Assembly (NCBI RefSeq): GCF_042678385.1 | Contig: NZ_JBHUDY010000001.1 | Span: 868,001 to 932,000 of the forward strand | Direction: 5' to 3' | Length of the DNA stretch: 64,000 nucleotides | From: Sphingomonas_B tabacisoli | GTDB taxonomy: Bacteria > Pseudomonadota > Alphaproteobacteria > Sphingomonadales > Sphingomonadaceae | In this document: one piece after another, positions 50,576-60,348 of the stretch | Position numbering within the stretch: position 1 is the stretch's first letter | Layout of the letters: the number at the start of each line of letters is the position of its first letter | Position numbers and translations under genes: made by a program | The notes under the pieces: generated by a model | Seen by the model: only the letters and a program-made list of their open reading frames with translations | Told to the model about the DNA's origin: nothing | Databases searched by the model: none

Positions 50576-51487
50576 ATGCGCATGCGTAAAAAGCTGATGG
50601 TGTTGGGCGCGCTTGCATGCGCGGCGTCGCTGGTGACGGCGGCTGGGTCGCAGCCGCCAGCTGCCGGCGTCGACAGGAACGGCGTTCCAACGGGCGCGGA
50701 AAAGCCCCGCATCCCCGGCCAGAACCTGGCCGGCATGCACATCTACATCCGCGCCGGGCTCAAGACCCATATGCCGGGCCAGCACGATTATCCGCAGTTC
50801 CTCGCCGACTGGAGCAAGCTGCTGACGATGCACGGCGCGGTGGTCGACGGATCGCTCCACGCGCCGACGGCTGAAGAGCTCGCGAACACCGATGTGATGG
50901 TCGTCTACAAGGGCGACATGGGCTTCATGACCGCGACCGAGCGCGCGGCGCTGCACGATTTCGTCAAGCGCGGCGGCGGGCTGGTGATGCTGCACGACGC
51001 GCTGTGCGGACCGGACCCGGCGGAGATGGCCAGCTATGTCGGCGGCGGCAAGAAGCATGGCGAAGTCAACTACACGCTCGACGCGAAAGTGCCGTACACG
51101 ATCGTCGACCGCAACTCGCCGATCATGAAGGGCATGACCGAGATCACGCTCGATCCCGAGGAATCCTTCTACAAGATGACCTGGGCGCAGAGCCCCAAAA
51201 TCCATGTGCTCGCGACCACGGTGATCGACGCCACGCCGAGCGCGCGGACGGGCGGCGGCGTCGGTCAGGTCGTGCCGCAGATCTGGACCTATGAGCACAC
51301 TCTCCCCGGCGGCAAGCCGGCGCGCGCGTTCGTCTGGATGCAGGGGCATGAATACGCCAACTTCGCCAACCCGCAGGTACAGGCGATGCTGTTGCGTGGA
51401 ATCTCATGGGCCGCGCACCATCCGGTCGACGAGCTCGTCGACTACAAACAGCCCGAAGCGCCGGCGCGGCCCGGCCGGAACGGCTGA
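50576..51487 (+). CDS. ThuA-like domain protein, exported
   Basis: 303 residues after a signal peptide (KKLMVLGALACAASLVTAAG). The ThuA/trehalose-utilisation fold belongs to the class I glutamine-amidotransferase-like superfamily: DVMVVYKGDMGFMTATERAA, FVKRGGGLVMLHDALC, YEHTLPGGKPARAFVWMQGH. GGAGAGG precedes both ATG 50576 and ATG 50582. The family is found in sugar-modification loci near dehydrogenases and epimerases, but its activity is not well defined. Confidence 0.83.
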   Translation: MRMRKKLMVLGALACAASLVTAAGSQPPAAGVDRNGVPTGAEKPRIPGQNLAGMHIYIRAGLKTHMPGQHDYPQFLADWSKLLTMHGAVVDGSLHAPTAEELANTDVMVVYKGDMGFMTATERAALHDFVKRGGGLVMLHDALCGPDPAEMASYVGGGKKHGEVNYTLDAKVPYTIVDRNSPIMKGMTEITLDPEESFYKMTWAQSPKIHVLATTVIDATPSARTGGGVGQVVPQIWTYEHTLPGGKPARAFVWMQGHEYANFANPQVQAMLLRGISWAAHHPVDELVDYKQPEAPARPGRNG

Positions 51488-51491
51488 GCCG

Positions 51492-51977
51492 ATGCGGCTG
51501 CGCGTTGCGCTGATCTCCGCTGTCCTGCCGCTGCTCGCGCAGCCGGCAGCGGCCGCCGATTATGTGGTGTTCCGGAACGACGTGGTGGTCGACCGGCCGC
51601 TCGATAAAACCTGGGCGCGGATCGGCGGCTATTGCGCGATCGCGGACTGGCTCAAGGTCACCTGCGAGCAGGTGTCCGGCTCCGGCGATGTCGGCAGCGT
51701 GCGCAAGCTCAACGGCTCCACGATGGAGACGATGGTCGCCTGCACCGCCCATTCCTACACCTATTGGCAGACCGTGGGCGCGATGGGCGCGACTTCATAT
51801 CACGGCACCCTGCAGGCCGATCCGGTCGGCAAGGGCAAGACGCGGCTGACTTACACGATCTTTTACGATCAGTCGGCGCTCGCCTCGGATGCAGTGCGGG
51901 CCAGCGAACGGACGCGTCTCGCTACGCGGTTCGTCCAGCCGCTCCAGGAAATGAAGAGATTGGCGGAGAGAAAGTGA
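51492..51977 (+). CDS. Exported SRPBCC-fold protein
   Basis: 161 residues with a signal peptide (RVALISAVLPLLAQPAAA) followed by a START/polyketide-cyclase-like domain: VVFRNDVVVDRPLDKTWARI begins the fold, and RLTYTIFYDQSALASDAVRA its end. Typical SRPBCC proteins bind hydrophobic ligands. Periplasmic examples next to quinoprotein genes exist, but the role is not known. The stop overlaps the GTG of the di-heme cytochrome. Confidence 0.8.
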   Translation: MRLRVALISAVLPLLAQPAAAADYVVFRNDVVVDRPLDKTWARIGGYCAIADWLKVTCEQVSGSGDVGSVRKLNGSTMETMVACTAHSYTYWQTVGAMGATSYHGTLQADPVGKGKTRLTYTIFYDQSALASDAVRASERTRLATRFVQPLQEMKRLAERK

Positions 51978-52906
51978 GCGGCTTCCTGAGCAACAAGATC
52001 CATCGCCGGCTGTTGGTCGCGGTGCCGGCGATGCTGCTGACGGTGTCGGTCGCCTTCGCGCAGCAATCGCCGCAGCGGCCTGCCAACACGGATGACGACG
52101 CGGCCGCCGCGGTGCAAAAGCCGGCTGGCGCGTCTGCCGCTCCGGCGGGCGGAAATCGCGCCGGCGGACGGATGACCAGCGCCGAGGCGACGCGTGCGTT
52201 CCTTGGCCTCGGCGTCGCGCCCGATGCGGCGGCGGCGGAGCGGGGCAAGCCGATCTACGCGCAGAACTGCGCCGGCTGCCACGGTCCGGACGCGCGCGGC
52301 GGCATCGGCCCCAACCTTCTCTATTCGTCGCAAGTCCTGGACGACGATCATGGCGAAAAGCTCGTCCCGTTCCTGAAAGTCGGGCGGCCCGACAAGGGCA
52401 TGCCTCCGTTCGCCGGCACGCCCGATCGCGACCTGACCGACGTTGCCGAGTTTCTGCACCTGCAGGTTGAGAATTACGCCAATCGCGGCACCTATCAGAA
52501 CAACAACAATGTGCTGGTCGGCAACGCCAAGGCGGGCGCCGCCTATTTCGCGAAGAACTGCGTCCAATGCCATTCGGTGACGGGCGATCTGAAAGGCGTC
52601 GGCGGGCGCATCCGCCCGCTCGATCTGCAGCGGGCGATGATCTTCCCGCCGCGTGAGGATCATCCGAAGCGCGCGATCCGTGCCACCGTCACCACCGCGG
52701 CCGGCACGGTCGAGGGCGTGGTCACCAGGATCGACGATTTCGTCGTGGTGCTGACCCAGGACGACGGCACCGTCCGGCCGTTCGCGCGTGGCGAAGGCGT
52801 CACGGTCGCGCTCAAGGACCCGCTCGCCTGGCACAAGGACTTCGCTTTCCGCTTGAAAGACAAGGATATGACCGATCTGGTGACGTATCTCGGGGGCCTG
52901 AAATGA
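51974..52906 (+). CDS. Di-heme c-type cytochrome
   Basis: 310 residues with signal peptide (LLVAVPAMLLTVSVAFAQ). The two heme sites are CAGCHG (near residue 100) and CVQCHS (near 197). C-terminal AIRATVTTAAGTVEGVVTRI with DDFVVVLTQDDGTVRPFARG looks like a beta-rich extra domain, as in cytochrome subunits of quinoprotein dehydrogenases. Translation starts at GTG 51974 in a four-base overlap, and it overlaps the quinoprotein gene (52903), so it is very probably its electron acceptor. Confidence 0.88.
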   Translation: MSGFLSNKIHRRLLVAVPAMLLTVSVAFAQQSPQRPANTDDDAAAAVQKPAGASAAPAGGNRAGGRMTSAEATRAFLGLGVAPDAAAAERGKPIYAQNCAGCHGPDARGGIGPNLLYSSQVLDDDHGEKLVPFLKVGRPDKGMPPFAGTPDRDLTDVAEFLHLQVENYANRGTYQNNNNVLVGNAKAGAAYFAKNCVQCHSVTGDLKGVGGRIRPLDLQRAMIFPPREDHPKRAIRATVTTAAGTVEGVVTRIDDFVVVLTQDDGTVRPFARGEGVTVALKDPLAWHKDFAFRLKDKDMTDLVTYLGGLK

Positions 52907-54552
52907 CCCGCCGCGGAACCGTCCCGCTGCTCGGCGCCGTTCTGGCCGCAGCCCTCGCCAGTGCCGCGAGCGCGCCGGCGAACACGCTCGACGCGGCCAA
53001 GCTGGGCCAGCCGCCGGTCGATAGCTGGCCGACGCATCATGGCGACTTTACGGGCCGGCGCTTTTCGACGCTCAATCAGATCAACGACCGCAATGTGCAG
53101 GCGCTGCAAGTCTTCTGGACGTCCCGCTTCGCCGATGTCGGCGCCCAGCGCGGCGCGCCGCAGCCGGTGATTAAGGGCACGCCGCTGATGGTGAACGGCG
53201 TCCTCTACGTGACGCTGCCGAACCTGGTTTATGCGCTGGACGCGCGGACCGGCGTGCGGTTGTGGACCTACAAATGGGTCGACAAGGGCGGCCATCTGGT
53301 CGGCAACCGCGGCGTCGGCATGTACAAGGACTGGCTCTATTTCATGGGGCCGGACAATTGGGTGATCTGCCTCGACAGCGCGACCGGCAAGGAGCGCTGG
53401 CGCAAGGAAATAGCCGACGCGCGCAAGCAGTATTTCTCGACCTCGGCACCGGTCGTGGCCGGCAATCACGTGCTGGTCGGCGTGGGCGGCGACGCGATGG
53501 ACATTCGCGGCTTTCTGGTCTCGCTCGATCCGGAAACCGGCGAGGAACAGTGGAAATTCTATGTGACGCCGGGCGCGGGCGAGCCGGGCATCGAGACCTG
53601 GCCGGACGCGGAATCGGCCTCGCACGGCGGCGGCGGCACCTGGATGCCGGGCACCTACGATCCCGAGCTCAAGACGTTGTACTGGGGCACCGGCAACGCC
53701 AATCCTGTCTATGCCGGGCAGGGGCGGATGGGGGACAATCTCTACACCGCCTCGATCGTCGCGCTGGATGTCGAAACGGGCAAGCTGCGCTGGCACTTCC
53801 AGGCGATGCCGCACGACACCCATGATTATGACGGCACCAACGTCCCGCTGATCTACACCCGCAAGATCGGCGGCAAGGACCGCAAGCTGCTGACCTATGG
53901 CGGCCGCAACGGTTGGCTGGTCACGATCGACCGCGAGACCGGCAAGCCGCTGCTGTCGACGCCCTATATGGACGGGTTGAAATGGGTGAAAGGCGTCAAC
54001 CCGAAGACGCTCGAGCCGATTTCCGATCGCGACAACGATCCGAAAGTCACCGGCTCGATCGGCAACACCAACCCGACCAATTGGTACAACCCGACCTATA
54101 GCGACACGACCGGGCTGTTCTACATCAACACCGTCCGCGGCCTCAGCATCTATTACCTGTACGACACCAGCCCCAAGCCGGCCGGCTATGGCGGCGGGCC
54201 GTCAGGGGGGCTTGGCGAGAGCCAGCGGATCCTGATGGCGATCGATCCGCTGACCGGCAAGCATGTCTGGGAACATCCCTATCCCAATATCGGCAGCCCC
54301 GGCAGCACGGTCGGGCCGGGCCTGATGTCGACTGCGGGCAACCTGCTTTTCACCGGCGACGATCAGAACAACATCATCGTCTATCGCGGGACCGACGGCC
54401 GCATCCTCTGGCACTACAAGGCGCCCGCGAACCAGTCGAACGGCCCGATCACCTACATGCTGGACGGCAAGCAGTATGTCGTGCTGGCGGCGGGCGACAC
54501 GCTGTACGCGCTGACGCTTCCGGACGGGCAACCCGCAGCGGCGAAGCGATGA
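52903..54552 (+). CDS. PQQ-dependent alcohol dehydrogenase-type quinoprotein
   Basis: 549 residues with an N-terminal signal segment and eight-bladed propeller. STLNQINDRNVQALQVFW is the first blade; YWGTGNANPVYAGQGRMGDN and WHFQAMPHDTHDYDGTNVPL contain the PQQ-binding and active-site residues in the positions known from methanol/ethanol dehydrogenases (Asp in THDYDG). It lacks a membrane domain. It is encoded between its cytochrome (51974) and an MBL hydrolase, with four-base overlaps at both ends. The substrate is unknown; an alcohol or sugar alcohol is possible. Confidence 0.88.
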   Translation: MTRRGTVPLLGAVLAAALASAASAPANTLDAAKLGQPPVDSWPTHHGDFTGRRFSTLNQINDRNVQALQVFWTSRFADVGAQRGAPQPVIKGTPLMVNGVLYVTLPNLVYALDARTGVRLWTYKWVDKGGHLVGNRGVGMYKDWLYFMGPDNWVICLDSATGKERWRKEIADARKQYFSTSAPVVAGNHVLVGVGGDAMDIRGFLVSLDPETGEEQWKFYVTPGAGEPGIETWPDAESASHGGGGTWMPGTYDPELKTLYWGTGNANPVYAGQGRMGDNLYTASIVALDVETGKLRWHFQAMPHDTHDYDGTNVPLIYTRKIGGKDRKLLTYGGRNGWLVTIDRETGKPLLSTPYMDGLKWVKGVNPKTLEPISDRDNDPKVTGSIGNTNPTNWYNPTYSDTTGLFYINTVRGLSIYYLYDTSPKPAGYGGGPSGGLGESQRILMAIDPLTGKHVWEHPYPNIGSPGSTVGPGLMSTAGNLLFTGDDQNNIIVYRGTDGRILWHYKAPANQSNGPITYMLDGKQYVVLAAGDTLYALTLPDGQPAAAKR

Positions 54553-55427
54553 TCCCGGGCCTGCTTGCCCTGGCGTTGGCAGCGGCCGCGCAGCCCGTCG
54601 TCGCGGCGCCGGCTCCCGTTGCCTCCGCGCAACCGCTACAGGTCCGCCAGATCAGGCCCGATTGCTACATGATCACCGGCGCGGGCGGGAACGTGACCGT
54701 GTGGGTCTCCGATCACGGCCTGATCTTCGTCGACGACAAGCTTGGCGGCGCGGCCAATTTCGACAATCTCGTCGCCGCTGCCCGCTCGATCAGCAAGCTT
54801 CCGGTGCTGGCAGTGTTCAACACCCACCACCATGCCGATCATATCGGCAACAACCAGCGCTTTATCGACGCGAACGTGATGGTGATCGGCGCGGACGGGC
54901 TCGCCCGGCGGCTCGCGGCCATGCGGCCACCGGCTGACGGCAATCCCGGCCCGGCATCGCCCAATCTCCAGTTCACGCAAGATTTCTCGCTGGTCATGAT
55001 GCGCGGCCGCGTCGAAGCGCATCACCTGACGCCCGGCCATACCGACGGCGACTCCGTGATCCTGTTTCCGGCGGCCGGCGTGATCGCGATGGGCGACCTG
55101 CTCGTCGCTGCCACGCCGACATTCGACTATCCCGGCGGCGCGAACATCCGGGGCTGGATCGCCGCACTGGATAGCGCGCTGAAGCTCAAATGGGACTTGG
55201 CCGTGCCGGGTCACGGCGACGCGCCGATGACGCGCAGCGACGTCGAGGCCTTTCGCGCCAAGCTGGCGACGTTCCTCGATCGCGCGCGTGCTGCGGTGCG
55301 AACGGGCGTGCCGCGCGACCGGCTGATCGCCTCGATCCGCACGGACGATCTCGGCTGGACCTGGAACGAACGCTCCTGGCTGCCGGCGCGGCTGGATGGG
55401 CTTTGGACTGAAGCGGGCGGCGCATGA
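54549..55427 (+). CDS. Periplasmic MBL-fold metallo-hydrolase
   Basis: 292 residues: a signal peptide, then a metallo-beta-lactamase fold with FNTHHHADHIGNNQRF (HxHxDH) and HHLTPGHTDGDSVILF, and GHGD near the end. It could act on a lactone or ester, or be a quinoprotein-linked hydrolase; such MBL genes are frequent next to PQQ enzymes. It overlaps the preceding stop by four bases. Confidence 0.83.
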   Translation: MIPGLLALALAAAAQPVVAAPAPVASAQPLQVRQIRPDCYMITGAGGNVTVWVSDHGLIFVDDKLGGAANFDNLVAAARSISKLPVLAVFNTHHHADHIGNNQRFIDANVMVIGADGLARRLAAMRPPADGNPGPASPNLQFTQDFSLVMMRGRVEAHHLTPGHTDGDSVILFPAAGVIAMGDLLVAATPTFDYPGGANIRGWIAALDSALKLKWDLAVPGHGDAPMTRSDVEAFRAKLATFLDRARAAVRTGVPRDRLIASIRTDDLGWTWNERSWLPARLDGLWTEAGGA

Positions 55428-55455
55428 CCAGCCGGCGAAGCAAAAGGGAGTTTGG

Positions 55456-57357
55456 ATGTCTGTGACCGTTACGCGCGCGCTGCTTGCTGGCGCCGCTGTC
55501 TGCCTGGCCGCGCAGCCCGTGTTCGCGCAGGAAAGCGTTTCGCGCACTGATTGGCCGAGCGTCGGGCGCGATCTTGGCGGTCAGCGCCATTCGCCGCTGA
55601 CGCAAGTGACGCCGGCCAATGTCGGCCAGCTCCGGGAGGCCTGGACCTATCACATGAAGGCGGGCACGCCGATGGCGTCGAGCAGCCGCTGGCTGCTGGC
55701 CGAGACGACGCCGCTGGTGATCGGCGCGACCATGTACCTGACTTCGCCCTATGGTCGCATCGTCGCGCTCGAAGCGGCCACGGGCGCGGAAAAATGGGTG
55801 TTCGAACTTCCCGACCAGGACACGGCGTCGCTGCGCGGCGCCTCCTATTGGCCGGGGGAGAAGGGCCATCCCGCAGCGCTGTTCTTCGGCACCCGCAACG
55901 GTAAGCTTATCTCGGTCGATGCCGCGACTGGCACCCTCAACAAGCGCTTCGGCAAGGGCGGCATTGTCGACCTGAGGACGCCCGAGGTGATGACGACGGG
56001 CATGGACAAGTCCTACATCCTGCCGTCCCCGCCGATTATCTACCGCAATCTCGTGATCACCGGCGCCGGGCCGGGCGAAGGACCCGGCGGCGATGGTGGC
56101 GGCCGCGGCCCGGCGGGCGACACCCGCGCCTGGGATGCCCGCACCGGCAAATTGGTGTGGACCTTCCACTCCGTTCCGCGGCCAGGCGAGTTCGGCCACG
56201 ACACCTGGGGCGGCGATAGCTGGAAGGACCGCTCCGGCGTCAACGTCTGGGGCTATATGACGATCGATGCCGCGCGCGGGCTGCTCTACATGCCGTTCGG
56301 CGCGCCCAATAACGACCGCATCGGAACCGACCGGCCCGGCAACAATCTCTTCTCCAGCTCGGTGGTCGCGGTCGATGCGGCCACCGGCAAGTATCGCTGG
56401 CACTTCCAGGCGACGCACCACGACGTGTGGGACATGGATACCCAGTCGCCGCCGACGCTGATCGACGTGCGCCGCGGCGGCAAGGTCATTCCCGCGCTGG
56501 TCACGGTCAACAAGAACAGCCTGATGTTCGTGCTGGACCGCGTGACCGGCAAGCCGATCTTCGGCGTCGAGGAGCGGCCAGTGCCGCCGAGCTCCGTGCC
56601 GGGCGAGCAGCTTTCGCCGACCCAGCCTTTCCCCGTCGCGCCCGAGCCGCTCGCGCAGACCACGCTTAGCCGCGACAATCTCTACAAGGGCGTATCCGAG
56701 CATCAGAGCTTCTGCGAGCGGCTCGTCGACGACAATAATATGAAGCTCGGCCCGGTCTACACGCCGCTGGAAGTCGACCGCTACACCGTGTCGCTTCCCG
56801 GCACGCAGGGCGGCGTCAATTATTATGGCGGCACCTTCGATCCAAAGCTCGGACTGTTCATCGCCAATGTGAACAATCTGGCGCAGCCGATGCGGCTCGT
56901 GAAGGGGCCGGATGGCGCCTATGTGAACTCGGGGCCGCTCGCCGGCACGGTGCGCTTCTGGAACCCGGAAACCCATCTCCCCTGCGGTCCGACGCCCTGG
57001 GGCCAGCTGGTCGCGGTGGACGTGAACACCGGCAAGATCGCCTGGCGGACGACGCTGGGCGTCACCGACAGCTTCCCCGCCGGGCAGCAGAACACCGGGC
57101 GTCCGGGCCTGGGCGGCGCGATCACCACCGACAGCGGCCTGACCTTCATCGGCGCCACCGACGACGCCCGCTTCCGCGCGTTCGACACGCGGACCGGCAA
57201 GGAAATCTGGACCTACAAGCTGCCGGCAGCGGCCCAGGCGACGCCGATCACCTATTCAGTGGGGGGCAAGCAATACATCGCCATCGTCGCCACTGGCGGC
57301 GGCCTGATCGGCGCCAAGGCCGCGAGCGATTCCGTCGTGGTCTTCAGCCTTCCGTGA
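55456..57357 (+). CDS. PQQ-dependent glucose/quinate dehydrogenase-like quinoprotein
   Basis: 633 residues with signal peptide (AAVCLAAQPVFAQ). The propeller resembles the soluble domain of membrane glucose and quinate dehydrogenases: WHFQATHHDVWDMDTQSPPT, NSLMFVLDRVTGKPIFGVEE and AAAQATPITYSVGGKQYIAI. The five-helix membrane anchor of Gcd is absent, so it is periplasmic. ATG 55456 follows AAAGGGAG. It overlaps the next small cytochrome-like gene. Confidence 0.88.
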   Translation: MSVTVTRALLAGAAVCLAAQPVFAQESVSRTDWPSVGRDLGGQRHSPLTQVTPANVGQLREAWTYHMKAGTPMASSSRWLLAETTPLVIGATMYLTSPYGRIVALEAATGAEKWVFELPDQDTASLRGASYWPGEKGHPAALFFGTRNGKLISVDAATGTLNKRFGKGGIVDLRTPEVMTTGMDKSYILPSPPIIYRNLVITGAGPGEGPGGDGGGRGPAGDTRAWDARTGKLVWTFHSVPRPGEFGHDTWGGDSWKDRSGVNVWGYMTIDAARGLLYMPFGAPNNDRIGTDRPGNNLFSSSVVAVDAATGKYRWHFQATHHDVWDMDTQSPPTLIDVRRGGKVIPALVTVNKNSLMFVLDRVTGKPIFGVEERPVPPSSVPGEQLSPTQPFPVAPEPLAQTTLSRDNLYKGVSEHQSFCERLVDDNNMKLGPVYTPLEVDRYTVSLPGTQGGVNYYGGTFDPKLGLFIANVNNLAQPMRLVKGPDGAYVNSGPLAGTVRFWNPETHLPCGPTPWGQLVAVDVNTGKIAWRTTLGVTDSFPAGQQNTGRPGLGGAITTDSGLTFIGATDDARFRAFDTRTGKEIWTYKLPAAAQATPITYSVGGKQYIAIVATGGGLIGAKAASDSVVVFSLP

Positions 57358-57704
57358 AGAAAGCAGTCGGTATGCACATGCGTAGCTTGTTCCTCCTGGG
57401 CGCCGCCGGCGCGATCGGCATCGGTGCGGCGACTGCAACCTTGGGCCAGACCGCGCCCGTGCTTCCGGCAGGTCCGGGGCATGACGTGACGGTGCGCGTC
57501 TGTTCCGGCTGCCATGCGCCGGAAGTCGCCGCGCGGCAGCGGCTCAGCAAGCAAGCCTGGGCCGAGACGGTTGACCTGATGGCCAGCCGCGGCGCCCAGG
57601 CCACCGACGCGGAGCTTGCCCAGATCGTCGATTATCTGAGCACGAACTTCCCGGCGTCGGCCGCTCCGGCGCAACCGCCCGCTCCCAGCGCCCCGCACGG
57701 ATAG
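57354..57704 (+). CDS. Small cytochrome c-like protein
   Basis: 116 residues: signal peptide (LLGAAGAIGIGAATATLGQ) and one heme site CSGCHAPEVA near residue 51. After it come helical residues LSKQAWAETVDLMASRGAQA with EIVDYLSTNF-like ends, as in SorB/small c-type cytochromes. The GTG at 57354 overlaps the stop before it; ATGs at 57372 and 57378 are alternatives. It is probably the electron acceptor of the quinoprotein before it. Confidence 0.8.
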   Translation: MKKAVGMHMRSLFLLGAAGAIGIGAATATLGQTAPVLPAGPGHDVTVRVCSGCHAPEVAARQRLSKQAWAETVDLMASRGAQATDAELAQIVDYLSTNFPASAAPAQPPAPSAPHG

Positions 57705-57709
57705 AGCGA

Positions 57710-59203
57710 ATGAAGGCGGGGCAGGGGGCGCTGTTTGCGGCGGGCGTGGCCGCCCTGATCGGACTTGCGGCCGGACCAGGCCGCTCGCAAACTTTCGCCG
57801 CCACCGGCAAGACCGCGCCCCAGGTCGTGGCGGAAACGTGTTCGGGCTGTCACGGCGCCGATCTCTCCGGCGGCCGCGCCCCGAACCTCCGAAGCGCCGC
57901 GTTTCTGTCCGGCCATAGCGACGACCAGCTTCGCACGATCGTCGCGAACGGCGTTCCGGGCACCGAGATGCCCGCCTTCAAGGATATGCTGAGCAGCGAG
58001 GAAATCGCCCGGCTCGTCGCCTTTATGCGGACGCCGGCAAAGGCGAAGTTCGAAGCGCCGCCCTATGTCGCCGATCCCGATGGGCAGGTCGTCCATGGCC
58101 GGAAGCAGACCTTCCGCGTCCAGGTGCTCGCGCGTGGCTTCGAAGTGCCGTGGGGGCTCGCCTTCCTTCCCGACGGGCGGCTGCTCATCACCGAACGGCG
58201 AGGCGCGCTGCGCATCATCGACCGGCAGGGGCATCTGCTGCCCGATCCGGTCGCCGGCACGCCGCGCCCCTGGGTGCGACAGGACGCCGGCATGCTGGAC
58301 GTGGCAGTTCACAGCGGCTGGGTCTATCTCGCCTACACCGAAGCGGCGCCCGGCTATTCGGGGCCGGTGACGGCGACCGAGAGCCCGCCATCCATGACCG
58401 TCCTGATCCGCGGCAAGCTCGATGCGCACAACCGCTGGGGCCAGACGCAGGAACTGTTCCGCGCGCCCACCGCGCTCTACACGCCGAGCGGCTCCCACTA
58501 CGGCACCCGCTTTCTGTTCGACGGCCGGGGCCATGTCTTCTTTTCCCTCGGCGACCGTGGCGACATGAGAAACGCCCAGCGGCTGGACACGCCGCTCGGC
58601 AAGATCCACCGCATAAACGAAGACGGCACCGTGCCGCGCGACAATCCGTTCGTCGGCCGGCCGGGCGCGGTGCCGACGATCTGGAGCTATGGCCATCGCA
58701 ACCCCGAAGGCCTCGCCTTCGATCCGCGTACCGGCTTGCTCTGGGAATCGGAACACGGCCCCGAGGGCGGGGACGAAATTAATGTGATCGAGAAAGGCCA
58801 TGATTATGGCTGGGGCGTCGTCTCGATGGGGCGGCAGCCCGGCATCACGCTGCAGAGCGCGCCCGGCATGGACCCGCCGATCGCCTATTACACGCCCGCA
58901 ATCGCCCCCAGCGGCATCGCTTTCTACACCGGCACTCGCTTTCCGGGCTGGAAGAATAGCCTGTTCGTCGCCGGTCTGGTTGGCCAGCAATTGCGCCGGC
59001 TGGAAGTGAACGGCCGACAAATCGTCTCGCAAGAAGTCGTGTTCAATCAGTTCGGCCGGGTGCGCGCGATCGCTCAGGGCCCCGACGGCTTGCTCTACCT
59101 GCTGCTGCAGGCGCCGACCGGCCGCGGGACGGGCATTCTCGTCTCCGATCCGTCTCCCGGCATCGTGGTCAGGCTTCTTCCGGTAACGAACAACGGGAAC
59201 TGA
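57710..59203 (+). CDS. Cytochrome c fused to soluble PQQ aldose dehydrogenase
   Basis: 497 residues. After the signal peptide there is a cytochrome domain with CSGCHGADLSGGRAPNLR and FMRTPAKAK, then a six-bladed propeller of the aldose-sugar dehydrogenase (YliI/GDH-B-like) type: GFEVPWGLAFLPDGRLLITE, GSHYGTRFLFDGRGHVFFSL, WSYGHRNPEGLAFDPRTGLL and ESEHGPEGGDEINVIEKGHD. The histidine/arginine set around GHRNPEGL is the known active site. The fusion lets electrons pass directly to heme. Confidence 0.88.
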   Translation: MKAGQGALFAAGVAALIGLAAGPGRSQTFAATGKTAPQVVAETCSGCHGADLSGGRAPNLRSAAFLSGHSDDQLRTIVANGVPGTEMPAFKDMLSSEEIARLVAFMRTPAKAKFEAPPYVADPDGQVVHGRKQTFRVQVLARGFEVPWGLAFLPDGRLLITERRGALRIIDRQGHLLPDPVAGTPRPWVRQDAGMLDVAVHSGWVYLAYTEAAPGYSGPVTATESPPSMTVLIRGKLDAHNRWGQTQELFRAPTALYTPSGSHYGTRFLFDGRGHVFFSLGDRGDMRNAQRLDTPLGKIHRINEDGTVPRDNPFVGRPGAVPTIWSYGHRNPEGLAFDPRTGLLWESEHGPEGGDEINVIEKGHDYGWGVVSMGRQPGITLQSAPGMDPPIAYYTPAIAPSGIAFYTGTRFPGWKNSLFVAGLVGQQLRRLEVNGRQIVSQEVVFNQFGRVRAIAQGPDGLLYLLLQAPTGRGTGILVSDPSPGIVVRLLPVTNNGN

Positions 59204-59205
59204 CG

Positions 59206-60348
59206 ATGCGCACTTCCATTCTCGCGGCGACCCTCGCTTTCCCCGCCGCGGCGCACGGGGCGACCGCCAGCATCGCGCCTTTCGGTGAGGCGCCCGACGG
59301 TGCCGTTCGTCTCATCACTCTGGCGAACGGGCACGGCATGACCGTCCGCTTCTCGACGCGCGGCGGCGCGATCACCGCGATCGAAGTGTCGGACCGCAAG
59401 GGACGGATCGCGAGCGTGGTGCTCGGGCGCCCCGATTTCGCGGGCTGGGAGAAGGCGGGAAGCTTCAACACCGTGGTTGGCCGCTATGCTAACCGGATCG
59501 GCGGCGGCGGCTTCACGCTCGACGGCCGCTTTTACCCGATCGCCGGCGCCAACGCGCACAAGGTCATTCTTCACGGCGGCCCGAACGCTTTCGCATCGCG
59601 CATGTGGACCGCCGAGACATTCGAGCGGCCGGACGCCGCGGGCGCGGTGATGAGCTATGTCAGCGCGGACGGAGAGAATGGTTTTCCCGGCGCGCTGACC
59701 GTGCGGATGACCTACACGCTCACCGAATCCAATGTGCTCAGGATCGACTATCGCGCGACGACCACAAAGCCCACGGTCGTGAACCTGACCAACCACACCT
59801 ATTTCAACCTGGGCGGCGACGAGTCCGGCCCGGTCTATAATCAGATCATGCAGGTGTTCGCGAGCAAGGTGACGCCGACCGATGCCGATCAGATCCCGAC
59901 CGGCGAACTCCTGGCCGTGGACGGCACTCCGTTCGATTTCCGGCGGCCCACGCGCATCGGCGATCGGGTTTTCTCGCCGGACCCGCAGATGATGATCGGG
60001 CAGGGGATCGATCACAATTTCGTGCTCGACCCGGCTCCCGCCGGGGCGCTGCGGACCGCCGTCCGCTTGCAAGACCCGGAAAGCGGCCGGCAAATGGAAG
60101 TGCGGACGACCGAGCCCGGCGTGCAGATCTATTCGGGCAACCGCCTCGACGGCACGATCGTCGGCGCACACGGCCGCACGCTGCGCCAGAGCGACGGCAT
60201 CGCGTTCGAGACGCAGCACTTCCCCGACAGCCCGAACAAGCCCGCTTTCCCGACCACGGTCCTGCGTCCGGGGCAGGTGTTCCAGTCGACGACGGAATAT
60301 GCCTTCTCGACCGATGCGACGCCTTTCCCTGAAGAGCCGGCGCGGTGA
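59206..60348 (+). CDS. Aldose 1-epimerase (mutarotase), exported
   Basis: 380 residues; signal peptide MRTSILAATLAFPAAAHG. GalM fold: VVGRYANRIGGGGFTLDGRF, VILHGGPNAF, VVNLTNHTYFNLGGDESGPV (catalytic His) and QGIDHNFVLDPAP, with a catalytic glutamate near IAFETQHFPDSPNKP. It converts aldose anomers so that the dehydrogenases can use them. It starts two bases after the preceding stop and overlaps the next gene by four. Confidence 0.92.
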   Translation: MRTSILAATLAFPAAAHGATASIAPFGEAPDGAVRLITLANGHGMTVRFSTRGGAITAIEVSDRKGRIASVVLGRPDFAGWEKAGSFNTVVGRYANRIGGGGFTLDGRFYPIAGANAHKVILHGGPNAFASRMWTAETFERPDAAGAVMSYVSADGENGFPGALTVRMTYTLTESNVLRIDYRATTTKPTVVNLTNHTYFNLGGDESGPVYNQIMQVFASKVTPTDADQIPTGELLAVDGTPFDFRRPTRIGDRVFSPDPQMMIGQGIDHNFVLDPAPAGALRTAVRLQDPESGRQMEVRTTEPGVQIYSGNRLDGTIVGAHGRTLRQSDGIAFETQHFPDSPNKPAFPTTVLRPGQVFQSTTEYAFSTDATPFPEEPAR

